A stretch of 64,000 nt of DNA from Diplolepis rosae (lineage: Eukaryota > Arthropoda > Insecta > Hymenoptera > Diplolepididae). Both the position numbers and the translations under genes were made by a program. Shown piece by piece: positions 44,801 to 57,000 of this stretch (its first letter is position 1; each line of letters starts with the position of its first letter). The stretch is from NCBI GenBank assembly GCA_030998225.1, contig JAPYXD010000723.1, positions 25,003,501-25,067,500 on the forward strand, in the 5' to 3' direction. The notes under the pieces were generated by a model that saw only the letters and a list, made by a program, of their open reading frames with translations, had not been told where the DNA came from and did no database searches.

Positions 44801-46810
44801 AATTAGTTTTTGTATTTTTTGAATTTTCGATATTTTCTAAATTTTCATTAAGCTCATCAATTGCATCTCTAAGAGGACTTCCGTGATCAGTATCTACTCC
44901 ACTGTCTTCTTTTGGATCTCCCAAAGTGAAATGTCTGCGAATTACAGGCAGCGTAATTGTTAGCTTCTTGTACTTGGCATCGAACTTGGCGTTTCCATTG
45001 TCGCTATCGACAGAATAAGGAAGAGTAAGTTCTAGAAGATACTTCGCAGGCTTCTCGCTTCTCAGGGTAAGAGAGCGATTGAGAACATCCAGTACAGCAT
45101 CGCTGGCAGACCTTAGCAATGGTAATTCAATCACGACGACTAGCCTTTTCGGAATTGCGGAATACATTTTTGCGTCTTTGCTTTCTGTGAACTGATCAAG
45201 TTCCACGTCGCTTTGATGAGTTATTAAATATCTTGGAGTAGCATAATTTGAATACGAATCTTGTGACTTTTCAAGGCTACGATAATAAATCGTTTTCGGT
45301 GCAGATCGATGCGGCTTTTCCTCAAACCTCTTAGACTGTTGCTCACGACAGTTATCATAACTAGTCATTATTTTCTGATAAATCTCAGGCTCGATGTCCA
45401 GTCGCTCCTCGACAGGCTTTTCGCTCAGTTTCCGGATCACTGCGGGATGAGAAATGCCTTTGAAATTCATCTTTGGAAACTTAAGGTTCTTGCGATCAAG
45501 TTTTACCTGTAATTCAAGTATATCTTTCATTTACGAAGTTAAAGATTAAATCATTTCGAGTTGTAAAATATAAGATTTAAATTAGATATAGTTCTCGTAA
45601 AAGATATTATCACAATTGTTTTAAATAAATCGTATTATCAATACTGTATAAATACATTAAATAAATAGTTTAAGGTGAAAGCATATTAGTGACCTATTTT
45701 TTTCACTCATCTTCCAATGATTTTATACAGATAGGCCTAAACGTATTTTCATTATCTTGGCTTAACCATGTGCACGTGAATTTTTTAGATATTTGGAACA
45801 TAGCAGTTATTTCAGCATAATTAATGAAAGATTCATTATCACACAATTATCTTGTTAAAACTTTATCGAAAGGATTGATTAGTAATTACTGGTAGAACAA
45901 TTAGCGAAAATATTATACTCTGGACATTAAAAACTTTCCAATTGAAATGAAAATAGAATAAAAAACTATGCAAACAATATTTAATTCATACATTATTCTA
46001 AAAGTGACGTTAAAACCATAAGTTTTTATATCTAATTCCAAGTCAGCTGTTTTCAGATTCTCTAGAAAGCTCCAAGAGCATTGTAATGAATAAGTAAACT
46101 AAATACAACGTACACAAAAAAAAAGTTATTAGTAGTAAGAATTGAAAGAACACAAACCATAAAATTGTGAAACAAAGAACAATTGAACCATCGGAAAAAT
46201 AAGGAAAAGCTCTAAAACACTAATTTTTCGTAAGCCTAGTTTTGAGGTTAGAAGTTTCATTAACGTGTCAACGACATTCACAGACCTTGAAATTATTTTC
46301 CACTCCATCCATAGCTGTGTTGTTGACAATTTCTCTGAATTGGTTATTTTTTGATGCAAGATAAAGAGTATCAGGATGAAAAACAACGTCAAAAACCAAG
46401 CAGCGGACATGTTTTTTATCGAGGTCGTCTCTGGGTGGTGTGAGGGTATACGGAATCGACCATTGTAATCCTCGATGTCCTCCGTCTTGAGAAGGTTTAC
46501 TAGAGGGCTTTTCAACGATTTCGCTCTGACTAATATTCAGAAAACATTTTTTTTCCCCATCCACGCTCGTTTTTATGACGTAACCCGGTTGTGGATTAAC
46601 AAACGTAACATCTACGCCCCGTTCTTTCTCTAACTGAGTGATTTCCTCTTGGTAAATTTTCTTATTTTCCGGCTTGTTCACTTCCTCGGCATATTCGATT
46701 AATAACTGACGAAATTCTTCTTTCTTCAGACATTCTGTTAGATCTTTCAATTCCTTTCTAGTCACTTCTAAATCTTCCCAATCTGTTTTTCTCTGATCAT
46801 ACGCGTCCAT
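41455..46810 (-). CDS. ktu: Kintoun / DNAAF2, dynein axonemal assembly factor (4 exons)
   Basis: A four-exon gene predicted to give 851 aa. Exons 46810-46286, 45506-44289, 44214-43793 and 41845-41455 join with GT-AG introns and matching phases (0, 0, 2). It has an N-terminal PIH1 domain (about residues 35-175, with GVDVTFVNPQPGYVIKTS and HRGLQWSIPY), a CS/p23-like region (about 294-365), a long acidic disordered part and a conserved C-terminal motif around VRFNDVVSRQL and RSNSSILGQRKKNQRK. Kintoun works with HSP90/HSP70 in the cytoplasm to pre-assemble axonemal dynein arms, so in insects it is expected mainly in sperm and ciliated sensory neurons. The length fits the family. The reading frame is intact. 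Intron 3 (1.9 kb) is full of SINEs and a piggyBac-type MITE. Confidence 0.9.
42122..42909. mobile_element. piggyBac-type MITE with TTAA TSD
   Basis: This 788-bp element has TIRs TCCTTTGCGGCA / TGCCGCAAAGGG directly flanked by TTAA at 42118-42121 and 42910-42913. The TTAA TSD and CCYTTTG-type ends are typical of piggyBac-like transposons. It has no transposase. It is nested in a SINE, which is nested in Kintoun intron 3. Confidence 0.85.
42180..42650. repeat. Direct and inverted ATGGCGG repeats inside the MITE
   Basis: Two direct copies of a unit with AACTCAGATTTTGGAAATTC and AAAATGGCGG-TCCAAGATGG (about 42205 and 42328) face two inverted copies (about 42445-42515 and 42565-42640). The MITE interior can therefore fold back on itself. 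Confidence 0.8.
43076..43230 (+). repeat. tRNA-derived SINE, best-preserved copy
   Basis: A complete head: leader CAGTGCCACTAGGAGATATA, A box TAGCTCAGTTGG, a cloverleaf-like body with an anticodon position that reads GGC (Ala-like), and B box GGTTCGGATCC with a T-stem CTGGG/CCCAG. It lacks the acceptor-stem pairing of a real tRNA and continues into a CGAAAGCGTCTTTTT tail, so it is a SINE, not a tRNA gene. It lies head-to-head with the minus-strand copy just upstream. Confidence 0.8.
43793..44214 (-). CDS. ktu: Kintoun exon 3 (acidic, Ser-rich)
   Basis: The acceptor is TTCTTAG|GAGGAG and the donor TACAG|GTATTA. The exon ends in phase 2 within an Arg codon. It codes for an acidic, Ser-rich disordered stretch ending in the conserved KKTVRFNDVVSRQL motif. 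Confidence 0.88.
44289..45506 (-). CDS. ktu: Kintoun exon 2 (CS-like region)
   Basis: 406 codons. The acceptor is ATTACAG|GTAAAA and the donor ACG|GTAATT, phase 0 at both ends. It carries the end of the PIH1-linked segment (NLKFPKMNFKG), a beta-rich CS/p23-like region with RLVVVIELPLL and KKLTITLPV, and a second conserved beta-rich block before KNKLKELT. Confidence 0.9.
45507..46285. other. Kintoun intron 1
   Basis: A 779-bp AT-rich intron with no other feature recognised. Confidence 0.7.
46286..46810 (-). CDS. ktu: Kintoun exon 1 (start codon, PIH1 domain)
   Basis: 175 codons from the ATG at 46810. It begins MDAYDQRKTDWEDLEVTRKE and contains the PIH1 domain that binds HSP90-system partners. 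The donor is AAG|GTCTGT, phase 0. No other in-frame ATG upstream looks better. Confidence 0.9.
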
Positions 46811-46899
46811 TTTCCAAAGCTGTATAGAAACTACTACTTGTTTACAAATAAAACTTCCCTCATGTGGTTGTTAGTAACCTAACAGTATATGTGTATAGA

Positions 46900-46950
46900 A
46901 AGATCCCGAAGCACCCGACACGCTACCACGTGGACCAACTGCGCTACTTT
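46900..46950 (-). repeat. tRNA-like fragment with A box
   Basis: The complement reads TAGCGCAGTTGG (46935-46946), a good pol III A box with D-loop-like sequence after it. No matching B box or acceptor stem was found, so it is a pseudo-tRNA or SINE head. It sits about 100 bp upstream of the Kintoun start codon. Confidence 0.4.
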
Positions 46951-47844
46951 AAGTGACGCACCGACGCGCCGCCGGCCGGCCGGTTAGTGGCGGAATAGCG
47001 AACTAATTCAAATTCAAATCTAAACAATTGACACGAATGACACTAAAAAATTGAGGTTAGAAAACAATAAAGCATTTTGACTGCAATGCAAACTTCAGAC
47101 CTTTTAAAGTTTTCAATTGATAATACTCTGCGTCAAATATAACATTTATGATTTTTATTTATGAGTGCCTTAATTTTGATGTTAAAAAGTTAGATCAACA
47201 TGGCCAACATTATGCAAATAAGCTACACTGCTGTCACACATTCACACTTATAGCTGCTGCCATAGCCCTATTCTGTGACCCACACCTGTTCATACACTCG
47301 TGGTCACTTTGTAGCATACATATATTATGTTCCTCGTTAAAATGAAAGTGACCCCCGTTTTCGCAGATTAAATTGGTGACTAGAACGAGCGAAATTATAT
47401 ATTCTTTTCGAAATATATATAACCTGTATATTAGTGATGTCATAGTGACAGAACAAGAAATGCTCTTTGGTGGCTTAGTGTAAGTTTCCAGGGGGCCGTT
47501 TCAGGTGAAAGCAGAGGAGGCGTCCGCCTTCGGGTATACCTCCAGGCGCAGAGGGCAAGAGGCGGCCACTTAAAGAAATATCAAAAATGAAAGAAGCGGT
47601 GAATTTAAATTTGCCTCCGGGCAGGCGACAGTCTGAAGCGACCCGTACAAGTTTCGTATTTGATTTTATCCCTCGCAAGTCCGCGCACCATTCCAATATT
47701 AGTTTCCGAACAAATCCCTGCCAATTCCCACACTTCCGAACCGACTTGTCGATCCGAGTCAATCCGTGTAATCCGAATAAGTTGAAAGCGGCGAATCAAT
47801 CAGATCGAGATATTTTAAAATTTTGGAAAATTTTTTTACGCAAT

Positions 47845-48105
47845 TAGTCAGGGGGTTAAAATTAACTAGCCCTATCGAAGAGCCCCAAGATTTTGTTACT
47901 TTTTACGTATTTTTCACCGTTTTCAAAATACTTTGAATGTTTGAAAAAAAAAATTAATTACCAAATTTTTTTTTTATTCTTTTTAAAAGGATTGGTTAAG
48001 GGGTTAAGAATAACTCTCCCTTTCGAAAATCCCCAAATTTGGTCAGTTTTTGCGTGTGTTTCACCGTTTTCGAAAAATTTTGATTTTTTGACTTTCGTAT
48101 TGATT
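47845..48105. repeat. Tandem duplication, about 145-bp unit
   Basis: Two copies (about 47845-47960 and 47988-48100) share GGTTAA-(A)ATTAACT/GAATAACT, CCCTATCGAAGAGCCCCAA-like words and TTTTTCACCGTTTTC, with about 20-25 percent difference by eye. Confidence 0.7.
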
Positions 48106-48639
48106 TGGTTATAGTAATTTTTGGAAATGGCGGAATGAAACGTATCGAAATTTTTTAAAACCGGAACTTACACCCTCTCACTTAGGATTTGCTGTCTGGG
48201 GCAAATGTGGGTCCAACTTCGACGCCGATATTGCTAATAATCTGCGTAAATGACGGCTAGAGATTTGCCCAGTGTCGGATAGTAACACCGTTGTAACACC
48301 GGCCCGTTAACCGTCGACATTCGCGAGGCCAATATTGGCAAGTTTTATACGCCGAACATAGATTTCTAAAAGAGCCGATCTTGGTTTTGAAAATATGAAA
48401 AAATGTATAAGGAATAAAATAATTAATCAGCTTGAACTAAAATTTAGGCTTCACAGAGGAAAGTTGACTGCTCATTAAATATTAATAATACAGTTAAAAA
48501 TCCTGTTATAAGCAACTTTAAATGGATTTCTATTGCCGTCATAAAAAAACGTTTTTATAAGAAATTATTACATAATCGATAATTGTGACACACTGTAACC
48601 TATATATAATATATGATTGAATGCCAGAACGTTATTAAA

Positions 48640-48800
48640 AATTTTGAATCGCAGCGAGGATCGAATCCTACTCCTTCATCCTAATTTATTTCTACGCATA
48701 TTTTATTCCTAATGACCTAACTATCGCGGATATCGCACGCTTGACAATTCTTGACGAAATCTCAACTGAGCTCTGTCACTTATGCAGGATTGACTTAGTA
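48640..48800 (-). repeat. Possible tRNA-like fragment with B box
   Basis: The complement of 48657-48668 reads AGGATTCGATCC, a good pol III B box, within a T-arm-like CTCGCTGC context. The A box is unclear. It is probably a SINE or pseudo-tRNA relic. Confidence 0.3.
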
Positions 48801-50858
48801 AATTTTTGTGAAAATTGATATTTTAAATTTAAATAAGAAACTTAGAGTTGCCAAATAAAAAAAAAAATCATGCAGCCATGTCAGAAAGTGGTTTCAATGT
48901 ATTTAATTTTATTCAATTAAACCATTGTTTCTAATACACTAATTTTTTCTAATTTATCATGTCATTTTCTGGTTATTGGCACTTGGAAATTTTCGCAGTA
49001 TAAAACAAACTATTTTACCCCATGGATCAATTTACCGTATTACAATATTACATATTACAATTATTATATATTAACATTTACCGTTTGTTTTCGAATAAAA
49101 GCATATGATAAATTGAGGAGGAATAAAAAAAGTTTGAATTGTGTCCATTGGTATGGAATTGGTGGGAACACAAAGTTGAACATTTAAAATCTGACGTTCC
49201 TCGCCGATCCTAGGGCTCCGTTTGGACTTATTTGAGATTTGGGCTAGATCGTTCAAAAGTATAGTGTCCTCAACAAACTGAAAAAAAAAATCATCAAAAT
49301 CCAAGTAGTATTGACCGAGAAAATGCATGTCTACCGTGAGCGCTCGAATTCTGGCTCGAATTTTGGCTCGAATTTTGCCTCAGTCCCCTTAGGGCCATGA
49401 ATCAACCAGACCCTGTGATCGATAAGGTAATTTTTTTGTCTGTAGACTTTTGTCCATGCAAAATAAGATATCAAGTCTTTATCAAGCCTTTAAGAGTTTC
49501 TTTATGTTTACAGCATGTCATGTAAACCTATCACTTTTCTTATCACTGCAGTTACGTGACACGATTTTTTATAAATTATTTTTAAAAGTATACTTTTTTT
49601 CTTATTTTTTTTCAATTTTTTTTAGATTCAGCCATTTCATGTTCGTCCAAATAACGGGTTCTGGTTGGCAAGCTTATGATCAGCCAAATAATTGGTTCTG
49701 ATTAGCGACCCAATATTCGGTGAGCTGGCATTGGTCCGAAGAGCAGCCGCGATGGCCAGATTGGCAAACCTTACATGGGTAGAGCTGTTTGTATAATTAT
49801 TATAATTCTGTAACTGTAACTCTTTTATATAGATGACATTTTACATAACTGTTATATATGTATGTAATATTATATATCTTGTAAGTTATCAAAGCATTCG
49901 AAATTTTATTACAAGTTTACTGAGAAGATTTTGGAGCACGCCTTCAAAGGGATGATTATTGCTGTTAAGCGTATATGAGTAATACGATTAGTAAATAATC
50001 GAAAAGCCGAGAAAAGTACTTTCACAACACTCTCCAGTCTATATCAGTTAACTATATTGCAATCAAGTGAAGCAAATACACTTTCATATTTATGCCTAGA
50101 TGTTTTCTATTCCGCTCATCTTTACTTTATATTCATTCTTATAGGCATAACTTTTCTTTGTTTTAAATGTTATTCACGCTGTTATCCTGCAATTGAATTA
50201 ATCATAATAAGATTTTGAGTTGATTATTAATTAATATTTAAATCTGCAATTGTATTTTAAACATTCATATACCTTTAATTTTATATTGTCTATTTCATTA
50301 TTTATGCAATATTTATAATTTATTTAGAGTGATTATATTTTTTTGTTTATTTAAAAGTTGATAAGAAGAAAAATGAAATAAACTTTTTTTTCTGTATAAC
50401 AAAAGTTTTTGTTGATATTTAAAAAAAAAAAAAAATTATTGACAGTGTTAGATCCAATATTTTTTCGTAAATGTAATAATAAGTATTGAATTTAGTGAAA
50501 AAAAGTTCTTCTAAGTACTTTCTTGCAAGAGGAATACTCAATTGTAGTATTTGATGGGAGCGGCGGAGGAATGGGGGGATGGGCACACACTATCTGCAGA
50601 AGATGTGGGGAACTGACCCACTGACATTCTCTTCTGTTTCAGTCAGTTTCAGTCAATTCCAGTCACGCGGTGAATGCTAATAATCAAAATTCAGTGTCTC
50701 TTACTCTCTAAGTTTCTACTTGCTTTTGATCAATAAACCATAACTTAAAAACTTATTCCTATGTAAATAAGAAAATTAAATAATTAAGTTTTGTTGAATT
50801 AATGTAATTTTGTGAAATAAAAAATTTATTGCAGTTATTGGCGAATGACGAACTTACG

Positions 50859-51035
50859 ATGCGTCGATGTCGAGGAGTTTACACCGGGTTGATAGGTTTC
50901 CTTACAGTAGCCTTCATTGTGTTCAATACTCGAACGGTGACTGACGGTGAGGATCTTTTTGAAAAAGAATCGAAAGACGTGACAAATACGATCCAAGACT
51001 ATGCAAATCGACCCGAGGAGAGGAAAGCTAGTCAG
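50859..51035 (+). CDS. 2-O-sulfotransferase-like exon 1 (membrane anchor)
   Basis: 59 codons from ATG at 50859-50861 to the donor CAG|GTCAGA, phase 0. It encodes the basic start MRRCRG, the signal anchor and the stem. The same frame is open back to the probable acceptor at 50831, so the exon starts with about 27 bases of 5' UTR. Confidence 0.8.
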
Positions 51036-54000
51036 GTCAGAAATTAATTAAGACATTTTTTATTTAAAAATTCACAGAATTTCTCTATGATTTTACAAGA
51101 TGAAAACAAATTACAATTTTTTTATTACTATGTTTTATATTTAAATATTTAAATAAAAGTTTCCAACCTACGCTATTAGAAAAATATAGAAATATTTTGT
51201 GTTGATTAATTTTGCTTTGAACCTATTACTATAAATGTTTTAAAAGTTTTGGTATCTAAATTATTAAAAACTTAATTGAATTTACTTCAGAAACGTAAAG
51301 ATTGATAAAAACTTAAAATTCGTATAATTTAAAATGTTTTCAATATCTACTCTTATTCTTCAATTGAAAATTAAAAAGTGAAAAACAGATCTGTATTTAG
51401 AGAATGCAGAAAAGGTTCCGGATATGAATAGGAAAGGAAACGCATTTAACTTAGTGAAAGCGTCTTTCCTAAATGAAATTCGCAATTAAATTGCGCAGCT
51501 CTTGTGACGTTTCCATACATATTTACAGAGAAATTTCTTAGCAAGTACATACTTGGCAGTTATAAATCTGTAATAAGTAGTTGAGCCGTTAAAAACTTAT
51601 AATACTGAGAACCTCACTGTTGGAGAATTTGCATAAGCTGTGCATTCTAATTAATGCGAACCTATTCTTCTAATAAACTTTAGTTAACAATGTATTCTTT
51701 TCTTCTTTTTTTAATTTTTGATTACAAGAAATTCATTTCATATAACATATATGATACTTCTTAAGACTTTATAAAAAATGACTCATCATTTAAAAACATC
51801 ACAACTATGTTGGAAAATATTGTAATTATTGTAGAAATGTTCATTTACTTGTTAAATTTTTGAAAAATTTTCAAGATTGTACAAGTTTTTGTTACAATTT
51901 AAACAGTCTCACAAAATTTGATAATTACAATTTCCGACAAAACCACAGATGGTATATTATTATGATTATTTGTAATTTATTGTGTTTTATTATAAATAAT
52001 CACATTCACATGAGGAAAAAGTTGATATTTAATCAAAAATAAATCTGATTTACTTTAGTAATTGGTCTTCTTAAATTACTATCGATTAGAACAGTTAGCA
52101 TCACTTCATTTTAAATAAGAATTTCATTAATATTAGTATCATTAAAACTAATTCATATATTCTCTTTGCTTTATAGTGTTTAAAAAAATTATTCAATTTT
52201 GTTACAGTCACAAAGACATGTTACACCATCACTTGCAGAATTAGGTGGGCGGGGGAGTTTACCAGAAATAAATGACCATGTACTGATGGTGACACGAATT
52301 CCTGGTGCAGGAGCAGAATTACTTATACTTATTCTACAACGTCTTCAGGGACACAATGCATTTAAGCATATTCGGTTGCCTCCAGGAGATGATGGAATTC
52401 TCACGAATTTACAACAGGTTAGTGTGAACCACTTCTCAAGAATGAAACTGTTTTTAGGAAATAACAGATGCCCTTATATTAATGTATAATGTATGGAAAA
52501 TAATAGATAATTCATTAGATAGATATCAAATAAATATATTAGGTAGTTTAACTTCAATACTAAAGTATGCAAGCATTTACTTTTCTTATGTAATTAATGG
52601 ATTTGAAATTCATATTACAATATTAAGAATTGTTTCTTAATATAGCTCATTATTTCAATGTAGTAAAAAATCGACTTTAATTTGCAACTAAGCAAAATTT
52701 AAGTTTAAAAAAAGACTGAATTGTTTCTTGAATCATTTTCTAAGTAGTAATCTGAAAATGGCAATCGCGTTTTTCCAGAAATTAACAACGATTATAGAAA
52801 TTAAAAAATGAGAATAAAACATAAATAAATCAAAATTTCAATATTGCTCCAAAATTGGTTTTGATCTTTCAAAGTTGTTTAAACACTTTTGAACTTGAAT
52901 TTCAGAAAAATCCTATTATTTTTATCATATTTCATAAAAAATTGGCTCTTTTACTATTACTATCACTATTAAATATGAACGTCTTTAGCTTTAAATACCT
53001 TACAATGTTCACTTGTAATTCAATGTATTCTATTTTATGTGACTTCGGTGCGTATACGAGTTTTTATGCGTACACTCGAATCTAATCTAGTATTGTAGTT
53101 GTTTGCGCCGCTAGTCATTACACTTGATATGTCACGAGTAGTCCCGGCCATTTTGATTTTATCGATCTTGTGTAGTAGTAATGGATTTTAATAGACGCAT
53201 GCGCAGTTCAAATGTACAAGGCTTTGCCAGTAAGGTGCTAACGCTGTACGAAGAAGAAGAAGTAGAATAAGAAGAAGATTACGTTCCACTGTATGGTTAT
53301 AGGCTCATGCGCAGTTCAATTTTTACATTACATTTCTCTGTATCGTAATACACAACATTACGCCAGTGATCTCAGAATCGCTCATGGCTTCCTCCTCGCT
53401 CGACTGCCATGGGTTGGTTAAATGAGGAAGACAAAATGAGCTCGAGGCATCTATGGTGGGGGCCGCCAGCTCCCACGTTCTGGGATCACTGCATTGCACT
53501 ACTCTCAACTGTAGCGTAATGCTGTGTATTACGATACAGAAGAATTTAATGTAAAAATTGAACTGCGCATGTGCCTATAACCATACAGTGGAGCGTAATC
53601 TTCTTCTTATTCTTCTTCTTCGTACAGCGTTGGCACCGTACTGTCAAAGCCTTGTACATTTGAACTGCGCATGCATCTATTACAATACGCTACTCCTACT
53701 ACTACACAAGATCGAGAAAATGAAAATGGCCGGAAGTATGCGCGAAATGTCAAGTGAGATGGGCGATAATCACGGCAATTTCGACCTTTTCAGATTGGAT
53801 TCGAGTGTACGCAGAAAAACTCGTATATGCGCCGAAGTCACATACAATAGAATGTGTGCCAATGCACATGATTCGGGTAATTACGAGACTCGCTTAAAAT
53901 GCTCGCAGGACTGATCGCGTCTTGGCTTTGCCCCAGCTACGTTTCGGCTACGCCTTGGCTTTGATCTCCTGCGAGCATTGTCGCTCGTCGCGTAATAACC

Positions 54001-57000
54001 CTCATTATGCGCCTAGGCACATAATATACTATTAATGTAAAGAGAATTATAAGAAATTTAATCCAAAGTCTCTCAAAGCGAAGAAAACATTCACTTAAGT
54101 CCGCTTAAGTTTACAAAATTGAATTCGTTAATAAATTGAGGTCTAAATAGCTATTAAATAAAGCGAGATATATGTGGCGTTCCATTTAAAAGGCAAATTT
54201 TGAATCGTATATTTTATTTATGATTTTAACGATGATGGATTTTAAAATGAAAATAATTCTATAAAAAATTAAAATTTTTTCAGATAATCTAAAATTAGAG
54301 AAAGGTGTGTTATGATATTTTCGAAAGAAAATTTGTAAAATTTGTGTGGCGTTTCACAGTGTTTGAATCAAGCAGCATCGTTTACAGGAACATCTAAACG
54401 ACTATGCAAAACACTTTTTATTCTTATATAACAAGTTCATGTTTATTTAGCTTGTTCAATTTTATCGATGCCACAGGAAATTGTTTCCTTTTTCAATTCC
54501 ATATATCTTCTGAAATATTAACAATTTTACAAAAATTGTCAACACACTTATTTCATACTCTAAGCGCTACCAAATAACAAAAAATGAACAATATCTGAGA
54601 TCTATGAGTTTTATTTTAAATGGAACATCTTGTATATTCTATTCGCGAATTAAAATATATTGTAAGGAACATAGTTCACATTCAAAAGACATTTCATTTA
54701 GAAAGGTTTTACATATATAAAGAGGCCAATAAAGCTAGAAAGGTCTCGTCCTCGTCGTGTCTAGCCTGACATTTCGTTGAAGATCCCTGCAAAAATGATT
54801 GTGGTTTATTGGTCACGAAGTGTACTAAAGTCTTGTGATGAATCGCTTTTAAAACTTTTTACAGCTCCAATGCTATTAATTTTATGGCTATGCATAAATT
54901 ATTACATAATCTGAATTGACTTCTTCAAACTATATATTGAAATTATTATTCAAAATTTTAGTGTTTTTAGTAATGATTCTTGTCAAATAATTTTCTTGTA
55001 GCGTTTATATATCTAATAATTCGAATATTACAGGAACTGCTTGTTGAAGAAATCACGAGTATTATCAAACAAGAGGCCATTCCTTTAAGTTTTGATGGGG
55101 ATGTGAGATTTTTAAATTTTTCATCCTTTGATAGACAAGCTCCAACTTTTATTTCCCTGGTCAGAGACCCCTTGGATCCAAAAATATTAGATAGGTATAT
55201 TTCAATAATAATTATCTTGTTACATGATTATTAATTTGTTAACGGTTAACTTACATTTTTATACAGGGTGCGCCATTTAGACCTTCGGTATTTCAATATT
55301 GAATAACTATGACACTTTTCAGCCGATTTTTGCAAATGAGCAAGATTTGTTTAGGATATACTTTGCCATTTATTTCAAATCAGTTTTAGAACACAACGTC
55401 GATTAAATGACCACCTCCATTTGATATACAAAAAGCAGCTCTTTTTCGTGCATTCTACATAACATTGGCCAGCATTTCGGGCGTTGTAGCAGATATTTCG
55501 GCTCGTATGTTACATTTAAGTTCGTCAATTGTCTTTGGCTTGCTGCACTGAGAGAAATCGGCTTTGGTTCCTGTGCACATAGCACATAAATTTTTTGTAC
55601 AGTAGTTGCGTTGACTAAAAAATTTCAGAGAAGCTACTACTTTTATAGTTATCATGACAGTAATTTGGACTTTTTTGTGTATTCGGTTGTTGTGACCAAA
55701 GTTGATGATTAGAATGAGCTTTATACGTACCCCAACGGCTAGTACACATACATTTTCTTTATATGTACTGCCAAGCTCCTTTGGTTACTACAACCGCAGC
55801 GTTCGCTGTTGCGCTAGACAAATCAAGTATAACTTTCATTTTTTACTACGAGGTAAGCCTGTCGTGACAACTATTAAATCTTGTAATAGTCACACAATTT
55901 AACTTGCACTGCACTGAAGATAAGTAGTTACTTCCAAAAAGATATGCAGCCTAAGTTGAATCCTGCCGATTCTCGTTCTCGATTCCTGGACTATATTTCA
56001 CCTTGCCAAGCATCATCAGGTAAATAATTCTATTATAAATATAGTTTGACAATTCTTTCTAAATGATGAACGAATTTGTTCGGGGACAATGCAATGCTTT
56101 CCAATGTTGCTGTCTTGTCGTATTGTGTGAAAACTATAATCAGTCAAAAAAAGTTTATGGTGATGAAAAAAGTGACAATTTTTTAACTTAATCGACGAAA
56201 GTTATCATAAATATCATTATACCGGATTATTTTTCTAGATCTTTTCGGTGAAACTTTATTTTTTCCAATCACATTGAATTCGTATTTTGATAACTAGGAG
56301 AACCATACCTATAACCTCAAAAATAATTTTGGCTGGTTATTTACTGTCCATAGACAATTCATTACTTGGTCATTTTAACTAAACTCTATGCGCGGCTTTA
56401 CGATGGACTTTGGTTCCTACAACCGCAGCGCTTACGGTATTTCAAGTACCAGAATCGTGGTAGTAACGTTCCTTGCAGTTGGAGTAAACACTTTTCCAAA
56501 GTATGACAGCCACTACCATGATTGTCATGACAACTTTAACATTTTCGTAAAGATGATTTTAACAAAAAAACTTTGGTTCGTGAAACCCGAAATTTCTCTC
56601 AGTGTGGCATAAACTTTGCTTTGTAAATAACCCCAAAGAAAAAAGTCAGGTACAGTTAAATCCGGAGAACGAGGAGGCCACTTCAAATCGCCATTTTTCG
56701 ACACAACGTGTCCCGGGAACTTGCGCTGTAAGAACGATTGTTTTCAATGTAAAATGCTATGATTTCAGCGCGTTCTTTCGGTATGTATTGACTCATGGTT
56801 AAAATGGTACTGAATGACGTTTCAGAATCGTGCTCTTTTGTCAAAATCGGCTGAAAAACAACAGAGTTATTCAATGTTGAAATACCGAAGGTCTAGAGAT
56901 GGCGCACCCTGTAAATGATTAAATTTTACATCTTGTCTTGCAGATTCAGGAATGGAGATTCATCAATAATTTATAGTGGATCAATTACACATTTTTGTGG

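Larger units (their letters stand above)
46811..50858. other. Intergenic region between two divergent genes
   Basis: This holds the promoters of Kintoun (leftward) and the sulfotransferase gene (rightward). A GC-rich, CpG-containing block at about 47460-47820 has long open frames on both strands but no recognisable protein. 48120-50830 is mostly AT-rich. A probable acceptor TTTATTGCAG at 50822-50831, just before the first coding ATG at 50859, suggests an upstream untranslated exon of the sulfotransferase gene that I could not place. Confidence 0.5.

Noticed and set aside
47475..47847. Overlapping open frames on both strands in the GC-rich intergenic block
   Set aside because: No recognisable protein motif. 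Both strands being open reflects base composition.
49071..49328. 85-codon minus-strand open frame
   Set aside because: No domain, AT-rich composition, no supporting splice sites. Left as non-coding.
53558..53914. 118-codon open frame in intron 2 of the sulfotransferase gene
   Set aside because: It lies entirely in the arm of a palindromic MITE and matches the inverted repeat, not a protein family.
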